Source of the DNA: Kalaharituber pfeilii
Taxonomy: Eukaryota > Ascomycota > Pezizomycetes > Pezizales > Pezizaceae
Direction: 5' to 3'
Assembly (NCBI GenBank): GCA_015179045.1
Contig: WHUZ01000288.1
Coordinates: 1-14,918 of the forward strand
Length of the DNA: 14,918 bases
The notes beneath the pieces are model-generated. The model did not search any database, was not told the origin of the DNA, and saw nothing but the letters and a program-made list of their open reading frames with translations. How positions within the stretch are numbered: the first letter of the stretch is position 1; each line of letters starts with the position of its first letter. Below are positions 1 to 8,709 of this stretch, one piece after another. The translations under genes were made by a program, and so were the position numbers.

Positions 1-620
1 CATCATTGATAACACTAGCAAAGCCTTTAGTCGTCTAGATTTCAGTATCAGAAATACTAGAATATGCTAGTTCAAGGAGTTCTGGAATGTGCCACTGAAC
101 TAATATGCAGGTATATTGATCTCAATGTAGATAAAAAAATAAGGTTTCTGGGAATACGCCCCAAGAGTATGAGGTGCCAATACATGGCTACAAGGAAGGC
201 AGTACTAATGGAGTACGATAATAGGGGAAGGGATAGATATGCTTATTGCAGGAAAGTGCTAGACTATCCAACTTGCTAGTCTCGTCAACCATAGTGCTCA
301 GAGCGTCATTTCATGCTCCACATTATACAGTTAAAGCAGCAGGCATTGCATCGCTTATTCAGAGTATAGTAATAGAGCAAGACAGATATGGGATCAGAAT
401 GAATTCGTTACTTCCTAGTACGATTGTGATGAGGATGATAAAAGAGAGAATGGAGGATGTCGAAAAGAGAGATAGAGGATATCGAAAGGAGGGGTGGAGG
501 GAGAGTACCACTTCTCAGAGAGTTGAATAGACCCAGGGATCTGGTAACACTCACGGTAACCGATATGTTATCTGGTTAAAGGCAGAGCACCTATGGCTAG
601 CACTGGAGATAATTTATAAC
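1..620 (+). pseudogene. Decayed short-chain dehydrogenase/reductase (SDR), C-terminal part
   Basis: An NAD(P)-dependent SDR remnant, cut by the window edge. Frame 2 (2-130) reads like the middle of an SDR, with FWNVPLN followed by a stop. Frame 3 (about 270-470) carries the best match: a serine-rich strand (LLVSSTIVLRAS), the active-site region HYTVKAAG, then IEQDRYGIRMNSLLPSTIV, which matches the family's GIRVNxxxPGxIxT segment. Frame 1 (about 493-560) resumes with VPLLRELNRPRDLV, the usual (I/V)PLxRxGxPE(D/E) block. At least two frameshifts and several in-frame stops separate these pieces. The catalytic YxxxK motif is also one residue short (Y-T-V-K). The order of the pieces is as in the family, so this is one decayed gene. 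The substrate cannot be inferred. Family assignment is firm; exact limits and the N-terminus are not visible. Confidence 0.8.
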
Positions 621-722
621 TATAGTATATTTTTATCTATTTTTTATTTTGTTTAAACTTCTGGAAACAAAAGAAAGCATCGACAAGGAGGGTTAATGGG
701 GTCACTGGGCTTGATTTAGGGT
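621..722. other. Short AT-rich spacer
   Basis: AT-rich stretch between the SDR remnant and the target duplication of the solo LTR. No gene or repeat is recognised in it. Confidence 0.5.
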
Positions 723-727
723 ATTAG
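723..727. repeat. Target site duplication of A1, left (ATTAG)
   Basis: ATTAG here is repeated exactly at 1423-1427, immediately outside the other end of the LTR. It defines the insertion limits. Confidence 0.9.
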
Positions 728-1422
728 TGTTACGGGCGTGAGGGGCTCGGCTCCGGTGGGCGCTGGAAGGGACCGGATGTTACGGCTACGGTGGGGCGGA
801 TACGGCGGGTCGGAATGGCTACGGAGGTGTGTACACGGCGGACCGGAAGGGCAGCTACCCGGTGTGGAGCGGAGCGATTCACGGGCGTAATGAGGGAACG
901 ATAGGTTCAGAGTTATAGAGGACTTAGGACACCGCTAGTGTCTTGATTCTTCTAACTATGCTATCGCCAGCCGGCGCTTATATAGACTTCAGCGCAGCCA
1001 TACATGAGGAGTCAACAAATGAATAATTGGCTGGCAATGCGGCGATTCCTTATCAATGCCAATACCGGTGGTAATAGGCACACGTAACGAAAACATGCAA
1101 AAATAGTACGGGACAAAGATAACGAATGTACTAATGCATGTGCGTATATAAATAAAGCTTCCGTAACTCGAGTGTATGCATCAAGCTGCATTCCGGATGA
1201 CACACCCTTCCGTAGTACTGCCTATCTAAACGATGCGAGAATCAACAGCCAAGCCTAACGGGTGATCAGTCCGGTCCATCAGCATTGGTCTTATGTTCGA
1301 TTACAGGGTCAGCGTTTTCCCCTTGGTGGGTAAGTCTTCACCTTTAGCCGTGGCAGCTAATTAGTAGTGGAACCCTTGCCCCTTGCCACAGTGGTAGGCA
1401 AGTTTCCACCTTAGCCGTAACA
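728..1422 (+). repeat. Solo LTR, family A, copy 1 (A1)
   Basis: A 695-bp GC-rich block starting TGTTACGGGCG and ending TTAGCCGTAACA, flanked on both sides by the 5-bp duplication ATTAG (723-727 and 1423-1427). TG...CA ends plus a 5-bp duplication indicate an LTR left by recombination between the two LTRs of a full retrotransposon. It is homologous, in inverted orientation, to 7717-8455. Relative to that copy it lacks about 30 bp near 800 plus smaller indels. It contains TATA-like sequences near 975 and 1145 and an AATAAA near 1150, but the transcription direction is not settled, so the strand is only relative. The 8-bp ends are inverted repeats (TGTTACGG/CCGTAACA). No protein-coding content is supported. 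Confidence 0.92.
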
Positions 1423-1427
1423 ATTAG

Positions 1428-2082
1428 CGATTCAGTACAGAGAAGAATACATGTTTATAAGGTTTTACAGTATTGTGGTAGGTATGAGGGTATATCGGAG
1501 ATTCAAATCTAGGGTTTGACTTCATATTCCTGGTTAGATAGGGGGTATAGGATTCAGAACATAGGGTTACGAGCATAAAAAGTATGAATTGTAGGACAGG
1601 GGCGGTGAGAAGAAGGATGGATTGATGATCATGCTGTTGTATCATGCGGTTTTTGCATCGTTTGACATGCATTTGAAGGTATTGATACCTCTAAAACTAG
1701 TTCATCAATATCTGAATGAAGATATCATTTCGTTACTGAGGTTATATTTTGTGTTTTAGAATCTATATATTATTTTTTGTTTTTCTTTGCTTTTACCAAT
1801 AGTACTACACTAGTAGAGCTTCTGTTTCGTATGATATGTTTGTTATATACACAGATAGTTTATAAATGCTTGGGAAACTGATTGTGAATACTGGTATGCA
1901 GTTCGGGATTTATGGAAGACAAACTAGAGTGGATGAAGCAAACTATGTAGAAAAGGATGAATTGATAAGTTAGGTTGTATTGCAACTAAGAAGTATAGTA
2001 ATTATAGTATGGCAGACATTGTGGCGAGTTTTTTCAAAATCCATATTTCATATATACAATGCCATTATTATTACGGCAATGG
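1428..2082. other. Unassigned AT-rich stretch between solo LTR A1 and the chromovirus
   Basis: No gene is recognised. Only short open stretches exist, for example a 35-codon ATG frame at 1866-1973 (+) and an 82-codon minus frame at 1424-1672 that begins next to the target duplication. Neither resembles a known family to me. The stretch may be remnant host or older repeat DNA decayed by C-to-T changes. Confidence 0.4.
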
Positions 2083-2541
2083 TATGACAGCTGTAAGGAA
2101 TACAGCAAGGGCACATGGCTAGAAAATAACCCATAGTATTTGTAGGTATAGAGGCACATGATATGAGAGAGAGTAGCTGTATTATTACTATTGAGTTGAC
2201 CAGTTTAGACTTATTACAAGAGAGCGAATGAACAGATATTTGTAGACAAAGTGAACAAGTACTAAACAATCAGATAATGACGATATACATATACACACAC
2301 ATAAAGTATTACTAACAATATGATAAAAGAGAATATGAGAAAAACCACTAAAATAGTTAGTAGTGCTATCTTTCAGTCTGTTGAGATGATCCCTATATTA
2401 GTATGCAGTCGGTTACTTTATATTAGATCGTACTGAGGTTATAATCATACTGATTCATTGTTCGGCTGCTGCTATCGCTGGCTGTATTCGGCCATTCAAC
2501 TCTCTTCAGTAACCTACTTTGGCTTGTCAGTTATTACAGTA
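2083..2541 (-). repeat. 3' LTR of the chromovirus
   Basis: About 459 bp, alignable over its length with 12529-12992. Shared blocks include GTGAACAAGTACTAAACAA and ACTGATTCATTGTTC. It lies next to a polypurine tract on the minus strand, which identifies it as the 3' LTR. Differences between the two LTRs are largely transitions. The left edge is set by alignment of TATGACAG with TAGTTACAG in the other LTR and may be off by a few bases. Confidence 0.85.
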
Positions 2542-2555
2542 TCTCCCCCTTCCAA
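2542..2555 (-). promoter_or_regulatory. Polypurine tract of the chromovirus
   Basis: On the minus strand the sequence is GGAAGGGGGAGA, directly abutting the start of the 3' LTR. This is the position and composition of the plus-strand primer used in LTR retrotransposon reverse transcription. Confidence 0.85.
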
Positions 2556-3364
2556 GCCTGAGCTCCCAATCAGGCTGCTGTAAAGTAGCCATAAGGTGAA
2601 AGCAGTAGTCTAATATGTAATAATAACTCTCAGGAGTGTATATGAACAAAATCGAAGATATAAGAACTATGTAAATGATATAATTTGATGAGTAAGTAGT
2701 TTGAATGAAGTCTTTCCCCCCTCTTTTTGTCCCTTAATACTATGAGAAGAGTTAGAAATAAATATAAATAAGAAAAGAAAACAAGAAAAATGAAGGAAAG
2801 ATTGCATATCCTAGTAGAGCATATAATCAAAGGTAACAAATAAATAAATTTGATTCAATCTCTTTTTTTTTTCTGCTTAATAGCTCTTTTTGTTTTTTCG
2901 TATTCACTTGTTCAGTTTTATTTGTTTAATTGATTTCTTTGATTTGCTGAACTTGTTTGGTTTATTGGGATACTTCTAATAGAATTCATCAATAGTGCTT
3001 TATATATTAGTGAGGGTAGTAGCTAGTTCCTATATGTTTTTGTAATATAGATAACTCTTCCACTTTATTTTATATTCAAGCTTTGTACCCTATATATAAC
3101 TATTAATAATATCCTTATTCTTCCAGTATTGCTTCTCATTAATAATAATTGATAGTGGAGCTAGTTATTTATCTCTGAGAGTATTATTAGTAGTAGCTTT
3201 TTCCAGAAGTAAAACATAAAAGATAGAATATATTTATATAGATGAAGGTAACTTTAATTCATAGGCTACTTGACTGATAATCTTTATTACTTTAAATAGT
3301 CTAAGTTTCTTATAGGTCAGCTTGTTGGAAAATCAGTTCATTTTTATATGCCTTCAAATAAGCC
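2556..3364 (-). pseudogene. Chromovirus integrase C-terminus and chromodomain (broken)
   Basis: The minus-strand translation begins after the TRIM-1 insertion. At about 3320-3160 it carries the integrase C-terminal region: FKVIKIISQVAYELKLP, then VLLLEKA, as in the family's G(P)FxVxxxxxxxxYxLxLP...FHVSLL block. Next, at about 3110-2945, comes a chromodomain: LEYKIKWKSY, an acidic/aromatic segment with a stop where the Trp of the family's NTWEP is expected, then a helix ending FYxKYPNKP. Chromodomains of this class tether integrase to histone H3 lysine-9 methylated heterochromatin (family knowledge). In-frame stops are frequent, several being TAG where Trp or Gln is expected. Beyond about 2945 towards the polypurine tract nothing recognisable remains, and 2600-2940 is AT-rich tail or untranslated DNA. 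Confidence 0.85.
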
Positions 3365-3601
3365 TGTTACGGAGGTAGTAAATGCAGAAAGTTACCGTCT
3401 GCCAGGTCAAAAAGACACTTGACTAGCGATACTCGCTAGTCCTCTGCATAGCTCATATAGTACTCATTTATGCGATTGCAGCACCTTTCGGCTGTCGCAT
3501 GTCGCCTACGTCACATATACGCATTTCGTATGCGCTTGCATTTTTCGCTATTCGTGCGCTCCACCGGCCGCCCACACTACGGTCGCGGTGAACCCGTAAC
3601 A
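3365..3601 (-). repeat. TRIM-1 3' LTR
   Basis: 237 bp, TGTTACGGAGG to AACCCGTAACA on the plus strand, with its partner at 4008-4244. About 19 differences by eye, mostly transitions, so the insertion is not very recent or has had light RIP. It contains a perfect 9-bp stem with a 3-nt loop at 3421-3441 (GACTAGCGA-TAC-TCGCTAGTC). Confidence 0.92.
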
Positions 3602-3604
3602 GTA

Positions 3605-3615
3605 CCCCCCCTCTT
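3605..3615 (-). promoter_or_regulatory. TRIM-1 polypurine tract
   Basis: The minus strand reads AAGAGGGGGG followed by GTAC and then the 3' LTR. The same position in TRIM-2 (5921-5930) reads AGAAGAAGGG, so a purine run is kept in both. Confidence 0.8.
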
Positions 3616-3993
3616 AGGGCAACTTCTTCGGATTGCTACTATATGAGTCTGCCCCCACCCTAGCCGTCATGGATTATCTCATGTGCTGTGCTACATGACC
3701 CTTCCGACCAGGATGTCAGCCAGGGATTCGATACGTCACTTTGTCCTTGCTGTTGCCTCAGACGTATTGCGCAAGCACCACCCATCACTTGGCATGCCGG
3801 GATTACACAGCGTCGCCTAATATCAATATTTTGCCGTCTTACATGGCCTTCCATATTGCTCTTGGCTCTGGCTCTGGCTCATGGCTCTCGCTCTTTAGCT
3901 CTTGGCTCAGGTAAGGTCTTACTTTCTGCGGCTTTAATACTTAATACTCAGGGAATTGGTGAGATAAGTTAAGCATCGAACCGGTGACTGGTT

Positions 3994-4006
3994 TATCGCT
4001 AGTCAA
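3994..4006 (-). promoter_or_regulatory. TRIM-1 self-priming site (PBS)
   Basis: On the minus strand this is TTGACTAGCGATA, one base inside the 5' LTR. It is the exact reverse complement of TATCGCTAGTCAA in the 5' LTR (4074 to 4062, minus strand). I know of no tRNA 3' end that it would match, whereas Tf1/sushi-type elements prime by folding the transcript's own 5' end back on such a site. It is followed by ACCGGTTCGATGC, which resembles a tRNA T-arm/B box. Confidence 0.7.
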
Positions 4007-4007
4007 C

Positions 4008-4244
4008 TGTTACGGAGGTGGTAAATGCAGAAAGTTATCGTCCGCCAGGTCAAAAAGATACTTGACTAGCGATACTCGCAAGTCCTCTACATAGCTCATA
4101 TAGTACTCATTTATGCGATTGCGGCGCCTTTTGGCTGTCGCATGTCGCCTACGTTGCATATATGCATTTCGTATGCACTTGCATTTTTCGCTTTTCATGC
4201 GCTCCACCAGCTGCCCACACTATGGTCGCGGTGAACCTGTAACA
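4008..4244 (-). repeat. TRIM-1 5' LTR with TATA box and predicted transcript start
   Basis: 237 bp, the partner of 3365-3601. On the minus strand TATATG (4102-4097) begins 28 nt upstream of the PBS-complementary block at 4074-4062. A transcript starting there would have a 5' end able to pair with 4006-3994. Confidence 0.88.
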
Positions 4245-5293
4245 AAGCCAAACCTAATTGCCTATCTTGATCTTAGGCTATATATAAACATTCCAATTAT
4301 AATACTGAGCCTATAGTTGTTAGATGAACTTCATTTGGTACTGTAGAAGATAATGCAAAGAATATAGTTCTTGAATTCCTTCATCGACTACAGAGGATTA
4401 TGTGGATACTTGTATTAAGATATTAAGAGTTAGGTAATAACTGTAATTTGTATAAAAAGGTGAATATTTAATACTACTTTATTCAGCATTATTATAACTA
4501 AACTGAACTAATAGTAGGACTTTGACCCAATTATTCAGATCATAATTACAATATACTGCTCAAGCATTTAATTAATATACTTTGTCTAGCTATTAGTAGG
4601 TAAATGATAAGTAGTAGTAAGTTATTGATCAATATTAGTAACTTAATATCAGAAACAAATAAAATTTAAAATGAATACTTTACTATAATCTATAATAACC
4701 TCCTTTGAAATATTATGATAAATGAATATATACTTAGGATAAAGTTGAGCTAACTCTAGTACTATAATAGTCTTATTATAAGGAATAAAGTATGCTATTT
4801 TTATAAGATAATCAACAATAATAAGTATAGAATTAAAAGATATAGATGGAGATCATGAAAGATTTTTAGATTTAGGAAGCTTATAATAAAGTTCATAGAA
4901 ATTAAATACTGAGGATATAGAAAAATTGAAAGTAACTATAATTGACTATATAGCTGCTACCTTGAAGCTTTATACTAATGATAAGTTTAATATATTCAGA
5001 TATAATTTTCTATAAACTACCTTATATATAAAAACAAAAAAGTTTTAGTAATTAGTTCAATAGTGTTAGCTTGACCAAAATATCCAGTAGTAGAGATATC
5101 ATAATGCATTCAAACAATTTCAATCTTAAGCTTTCTATTATTTAGAATAAGGATAAGTCTATTAAAAAGAATAAGACTATCTAAAAAAAAAAATATAGAT
5201 AAAATAGACTTTGGTACTACTTCTGTAGTAAGCTTATTCTTTAGTTTAGTAATGAATAAATTATATTTATAAGCTTGCTTAATTCTAGTTGCC
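4245..5293 (-). pseudogene. Chromovirus integrase core (broken)
   Basis: This is the integrase that inserted element cDNA into the genome, lying between the TRIM-2 and TRIM-1 insertions. On the minus strand, about 5130-5000 matches the zinc-binding N-terminal domain (HYDISTTGYFGQANTIEL), with the Cys pair no longer clear. At about 4910-4790 comes the core's first strand (VFNFYELYYKLPKS ... LIIVDYLIKIAYFIPY), where the first catalytic Asp is Asn (codon at 4901-4903). The second Asp appears kept in VIIDYSKVF. Near 4580 the third block reads YHLPTNS-stop-TKYIN, so the catalytic Glu is Lys (4580-4582). The N...D...K triad and many stops mean it is dead. All substitutions noted fit G-to-A on the coding strand. 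Confidence 0.87.
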
Positions 5294-5530
5294 TGTTATG
5301 GGTTCACTATGACCATAGTATAGGTAGCCAGTGGAGTACATGAATAGTGAAAAATACAAGCATATACAAAATACGTATATATAATGTAGATGATATACAA
5401 TAGCTGAAAGATGCTATAATTACATAAATGAGTACTATATAAGCTATACAGAGGACTAGCAAGTATTACTAGTTAAGTATCTTTTTGACCTGGCAGATAG
5501 TAACTTTCTGTATTTACCACCTCTATAATA
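5294..5530 (+). repeat. TRIM-2 5' LTR
   Basis: 237 bp. It contains TATATAAG at 5436-5443 and, 28 nt after the TATA start, TATTACTAGTTAA at 5464-5476. That block pairs with the priming site at 5532-5544. Confidence 0.88.
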
Positions 5531-5531
5531 G

Positions 5532-5544
5532 TTAACTAGTGATA
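5532..5544 (+). promoter_or_regulatory. TRIM-2 self-priming site (PBS)
   Basis: TTAACTAGTGATA lies one base after the 5' LTR. Despite decay it still pairs with 5464-5476 over all 13 positions (12 Watson-Crick pairs and one G-U in RNA). Confidence 0.65.
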
Positions 5545-5920
5545 AACTGGTTACTGGTTGAATGCTTAACTTATCTTATCAATTCCCTGAGTATTAAGTA
5601 TTAAAGCTGTAGAAAGTAAGACCTTACCTGAGCTAAGAGCTAAAGAGTAAAAGTCACGAGCCAGAGCCACAGCTAAGAGCAATATGGAAGGCCATATAAG
5701 ATGGCAAAATATTAATATTAGGTGATACTATGTAATCTCGGCATACCAAGTGATGAATAGCACTTACACAATGTATCTAAGATAGCAGTAAGGATAAAGT
5801 GATGTATTGGATCGCTGGCTGATATTCTGGTCAGAAGAGTCATGTAGTACAGCATATGGGATAATCTATGGTAGCCAGGGTAGAGGCAGACTTATATAGT
5901 AACCTGAAGAAGTTGCCTTA

Positions 5921-5930
5921 AGAAGAAGGG
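5921..5930 (+). promoter_or_regulatory. TRIM-2 polypurine tract
   Basis: AGAAGAAGGG three bases before the 3' LTR, at the position of the purine run in TRIM-1. Confidence 0.7.
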
Positions 5931-5933
5931 TAC

Positions 5934-6170
5934 TGTTATGGGTTTACTATAACCATAGTATAGACAGCTGGTAGAGCATGCAAATAGTGAAAAATGCAAG
6001 TACATACGAAATGTATATATGCGATATAGATGACATATGATAGCTGAAAGGTATCGCAATCATATAAATAAGTACTATATAAGCTATATAGAGAACTAGT
6101 AAGTATTGCTAGTCAAGTGTCTTTTTGACCTAGTGGATAGTAACTTTCTGCATTTACTACTTCCCTAATA
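5934..6170 (+). repeat. TRIM-2 3' LTR
   Basis: 237 bp, starting TGTTATGGGTT and ending TTCCCTAATA. It abuts the duplication TTGCC. It is a decayed version of the TRIM-1 LTR in inverse orientation. Confidence 0.88.
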
Positions 6171-7623
6171 TTGCCAAAGTACTATTTATATGTTAGGTCT
6201 TGATATCTCCTAACTCAACTGTAGCAAGTTGTAGCTGCTATAGTTTTAATATATAATACTCTTATTTGATAGAGGTATCTTGGTAGTTAAGCCTTTGTGA
6301 CAGTGTATTAGCTTGAGAATTCTTTATATCTAGTCAATATATAATTATAAAATTATAAGATGCTAATATCTCCAACTAATAGGCTTGTCTATAATTAAGT
6401 ACCTTTATAGTAGTGAATGTTTAAAGGTTTTGATAGTCAGAGTAAATCTGAATTTTATGTTTAGCACCTTCTAGATATACCCTCTATTCATATAAAGCAG
6501 TAATAATAGCTAGCAACTCTTTGTTATGAATTTTATAGTTTATCTCTACTAGAAGAAGTTTATGACTGTAGAAGATAATAGAATAAAGAATGTTCGCTTC
6601 TGAATCATGCTGAGAAAGGTATATACTAATAGCAAAGTTAGATACATCTGTTTCTACTATCACAGATAATTTAGAATTAAAGTATTATAGTACTACTACT
6701 ATAGTAAAGTATTGTTTTATGTCCTCAAATGCTTTCTAACAATTTTTTATCTAATTGAATTGTATGTTTTTCTAGAGAAAGTTAGTCAGTAGTGAAATAA
6801 TAAGACTATACTTTGGTATGAATTGATGATAAAAGTTAATGAATCCTAGAAATAATATTATATCCTTTACTAATATTGGTACAGGCCATGACATAACTAA
6901 TTCGACTTCAGAGGAATCTATTTTGATACCATCCTTCCCAATAATATATTCTACAAACTCGACTTCTTTAGTATAAAATGTATACTTCTTAAGTTTAATA
7001 AAGAGGTTATATTCATCCAACTGTCCTAATACCTTAGTAATATAATCTTGATATTCCTGTAGGTTGTAAGAGAAAATAAGGATATTATTGAGAAAGACAA
7101 GTATGAAGTAGTTAAGATAAGATTAAAGAATATTGTTTATTAATCTTTAAAAGGATATAAGAGTATTCATCAGCCTAAAGAGTATGACCATATACTTATA
7201 GTGGCCATACCATATTCAGAATACAGTTTTCCACTTATCACCTTCAGCAATTCATATTAGATTGTATGCTCTACGAAAGTCAATTTTTATAAAATACTTA
7301 GCTTCATGAATGCAATCCAGAAGCTCTAATATTAATGATATAGGATAGCGATTCTTAATTATGATATAATTCAAGCTTCTATAGTCGACACATGAGTGAA
7401 AGCTTCCATCTTGCTTTTTAGTAAATAGTATAAAGGTACCAGCAGGTGAAGAAGACTGCCGAATAAAACCTTTGACTAAATTTTCATTTTGATATTCTCA
7501 AAGCATCTGTAATTCGGTTTTGGAAAGTAGGTAAATTAGTCTAAATGGTAGTTGTGTTCTAGGCTGTAATGGAATTCTATGGTTCTATAGTTAGTGTAAA
7601 GGTAAGATAGCAGCTTCTGTAGT
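6171..7623 (-). pseudogene. Chromovirus reverse transcriptase and RNase H (broken)
   Basis: This is the polymerase part of pol, which copied element RNA to DNA. On the minus strand, from 7620 down, come the fingers (GFIRQSSSPAGTFILFTKK), QDGSFHSCVDYRSLN near 7430-7390, and KIDFRRAYNLI near 7280. The polymerase active site follows, where the family has (Y/F)xDD: here it is LVFLNNILIFS, both Asp changed to Asn (codons at 7084-7089). The thumb and connection run through the open stretch 7020-6772 (KLKKYTFYTKEVEFVEYIIG, SWPVP). RNase H follows (YSHKLLLVEINYKIHNKELLAI near 6560-6500, then SDYQNL near 6440). Scattered TAG/TAA codons and the lost Asp pair make it inactive. The part upstream of RT continues on the far side of the B1 insertion. 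Confidence 0.93.
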
Positions 7624-7716
7624 TGTAAAGAACGGGTCAGGGCCGGGGTCGAGATACAGGGTAGGCAGCGCGTGCCAGGGAGGCAGCGGAGTTCACGGCG
7701 GGTAGAGACAGTCGGC

Positions 7717-8455
7717 TGTTACGGCTAAGGTGGAAACTTGCCTACCACTGTGGCAAGGGGCAAGGGTTCCACTACTAATTAGCTGCCACGGCTAAAGGTG
7801 AAGACTTACCCGCCAAGGGGAAAACGCTGACCCTGTAATCGAACATAAGACCAACGCTGATTGACCGGACTGATCACCCGTTAGGCTTGGCTGTTGATTC
7901 TCGCATCGTTTAGATAGGGCAGTACTACGGAAGGGTGTGTCATCCGGAATGCAGCTTGATGCATACACTCGAATTACGGAAGCTTTATTTATATACGCAC
8001 ATGCATTAGTACATTCGTTATCTTTGTCCCGTACTATTTTTGCATGTTTTCATTACGTATGCCTATTACCACGGTATTGGCATTGATAAGGAATCGCCGC
8101 GTTGCCAGCCAATTATTCATTTGTTGACTACTCATGTATGGCTGCGCTGAAGTCTATATAAGCACCGGCTGGCGATAGCATAGTTAGAAGAATCAAGACA
8201 CAAGCGGTGTCCTAAGTTTCTCCATAAACTCTGAACCTATCGTTCCACCATTACGCCCGTGAATCGCTCCGCTCCGCTGCGTGCCCCCCGCCGAGTAGCT
8301 GCCCTTCCGGTCCGCCGTATACACCTCCGTAGCCATTCCGACCCGCCGTATTCACACTTCCGGGACGACGCCGGCACCGTCGTTTTCCCCACCGTACCCG
8401 TAACATCCGGTCCCTTCCAGCGCCCACCGGAGCCGAGCACCTCACGCCCGTAACA
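7717..8455 (-). repeat. Solo LTR, family A, copy 2 (A2), nested in B1
   Basis: 739 bp, TGTTACGGCTAAGG to CACGCCCGTAACA, with the duplication TCGGC at 7712-7716 and 8456-8460. It is the reverse complement of A1 with indels totalling 44 bp. The other family-B LTR has the unoccupied sequence (GTAGAGACAGTCGGCGCTAT in B1 orientation), with TCGGC once, which proves the insertion. A TATATAAG lies near 8156. Open frames at 8237-8453 on both strands are chance GC-rich openings. Confidence 0.94.
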
Positions 8456-8709
8456 TCGGCGCTATATGATGTAGAGAGATGTATGCAGAATTACGTACAG
8501 CCTGAGTGTGGATACAAGTTGTTACGTGAGGAGCAGAGAGGGACGTAGGGATGAGCCTTCTTTATGGAGAGCCCAGGAATCTTGGCAGAAGAACCTTCTA
8601 GATACAAGAGAATCAAACGAGCCCAGAAACTTGGCAGAAGAACAAACTAGCGTGGGAGAAACTTCAAGCTAATGCAGGAGAACATTCTGGACGAACCATG
8701 GATGGAAGA

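Larger units (their letters stand above)
3365..4244 (-). mobile_element. TRIM-1: miniature LTR retrotransposon without coding capacity
   Basis: An 880-bp element bounded by the exact duplication AAGCC (3360-3364 and 4245-4249). It consists of two direct 237-bp LTRs about 92% identical around a 406-bp interior. The interior holds, on the minus strand, a self-priming site next to the 5' LTR and a polypurine tract next to the 3' LTR, which fixes its orientation. It has no gag or pol, so it is non-autonomous and of the TRIM class. It sits in the integrase/chromodomain part of the chromovirus. A decayed inverted copy lies at 5294-6170. The frames at 3660-3972 on both strands are chance openings. 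The interior also has an imprecise GGCTCT repeat at about 3862-3910. Confidence 0.92.
5294..6170 (+). mobile_element. TRIM-2: RIP-decayed inverted copy of TRIM-1
   Basis: An 877-bp element with the exact duplication TTGCC (5289-5293 and 6171-6175). It matches TRIM-1 in reverse complement end to end, with LTRs at 5294-5530 and 5934-6170 and interior at 5531-5933. Compared with TRIM-1 it differs almost only by C-to-T and G-to-A; the terminus CTCCGTAACA, for example, has become CTCTATAATA. It is inserted in the RNase H-integrase linker of the chromovirus, with no coding capacity. Confidence 0.92.

Noticed and set aside
728..1422. Family A as a DNA transposon or MITE, because of 8-bp inverted ends
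   Set aside because: TG...CA ends with a 5-bp duplication and the same arrangement in elements with paired direct LTRs fit a solo LTR better. The inverted bases are the normal short LTR termini.
1424..1672. 82-residue minus-strand frame
   Set aside because: It begins at the edge of a solo LTR, has no recognisable feature and lies in decayed DNA.
3660..3972. Frames on both strands (64 and 94 residues)
   Set aside because: They occupy the interior of TRIM-1. The decayed copy TRIM-2 and the lack of domain similarity give no sign of coding.
8237..8453. Three GC-rich frames of about 65 residues on both strands
   Set aside because: All lie in solo LTR A2, overlap each other and are arginine/proline-rich chance openings.
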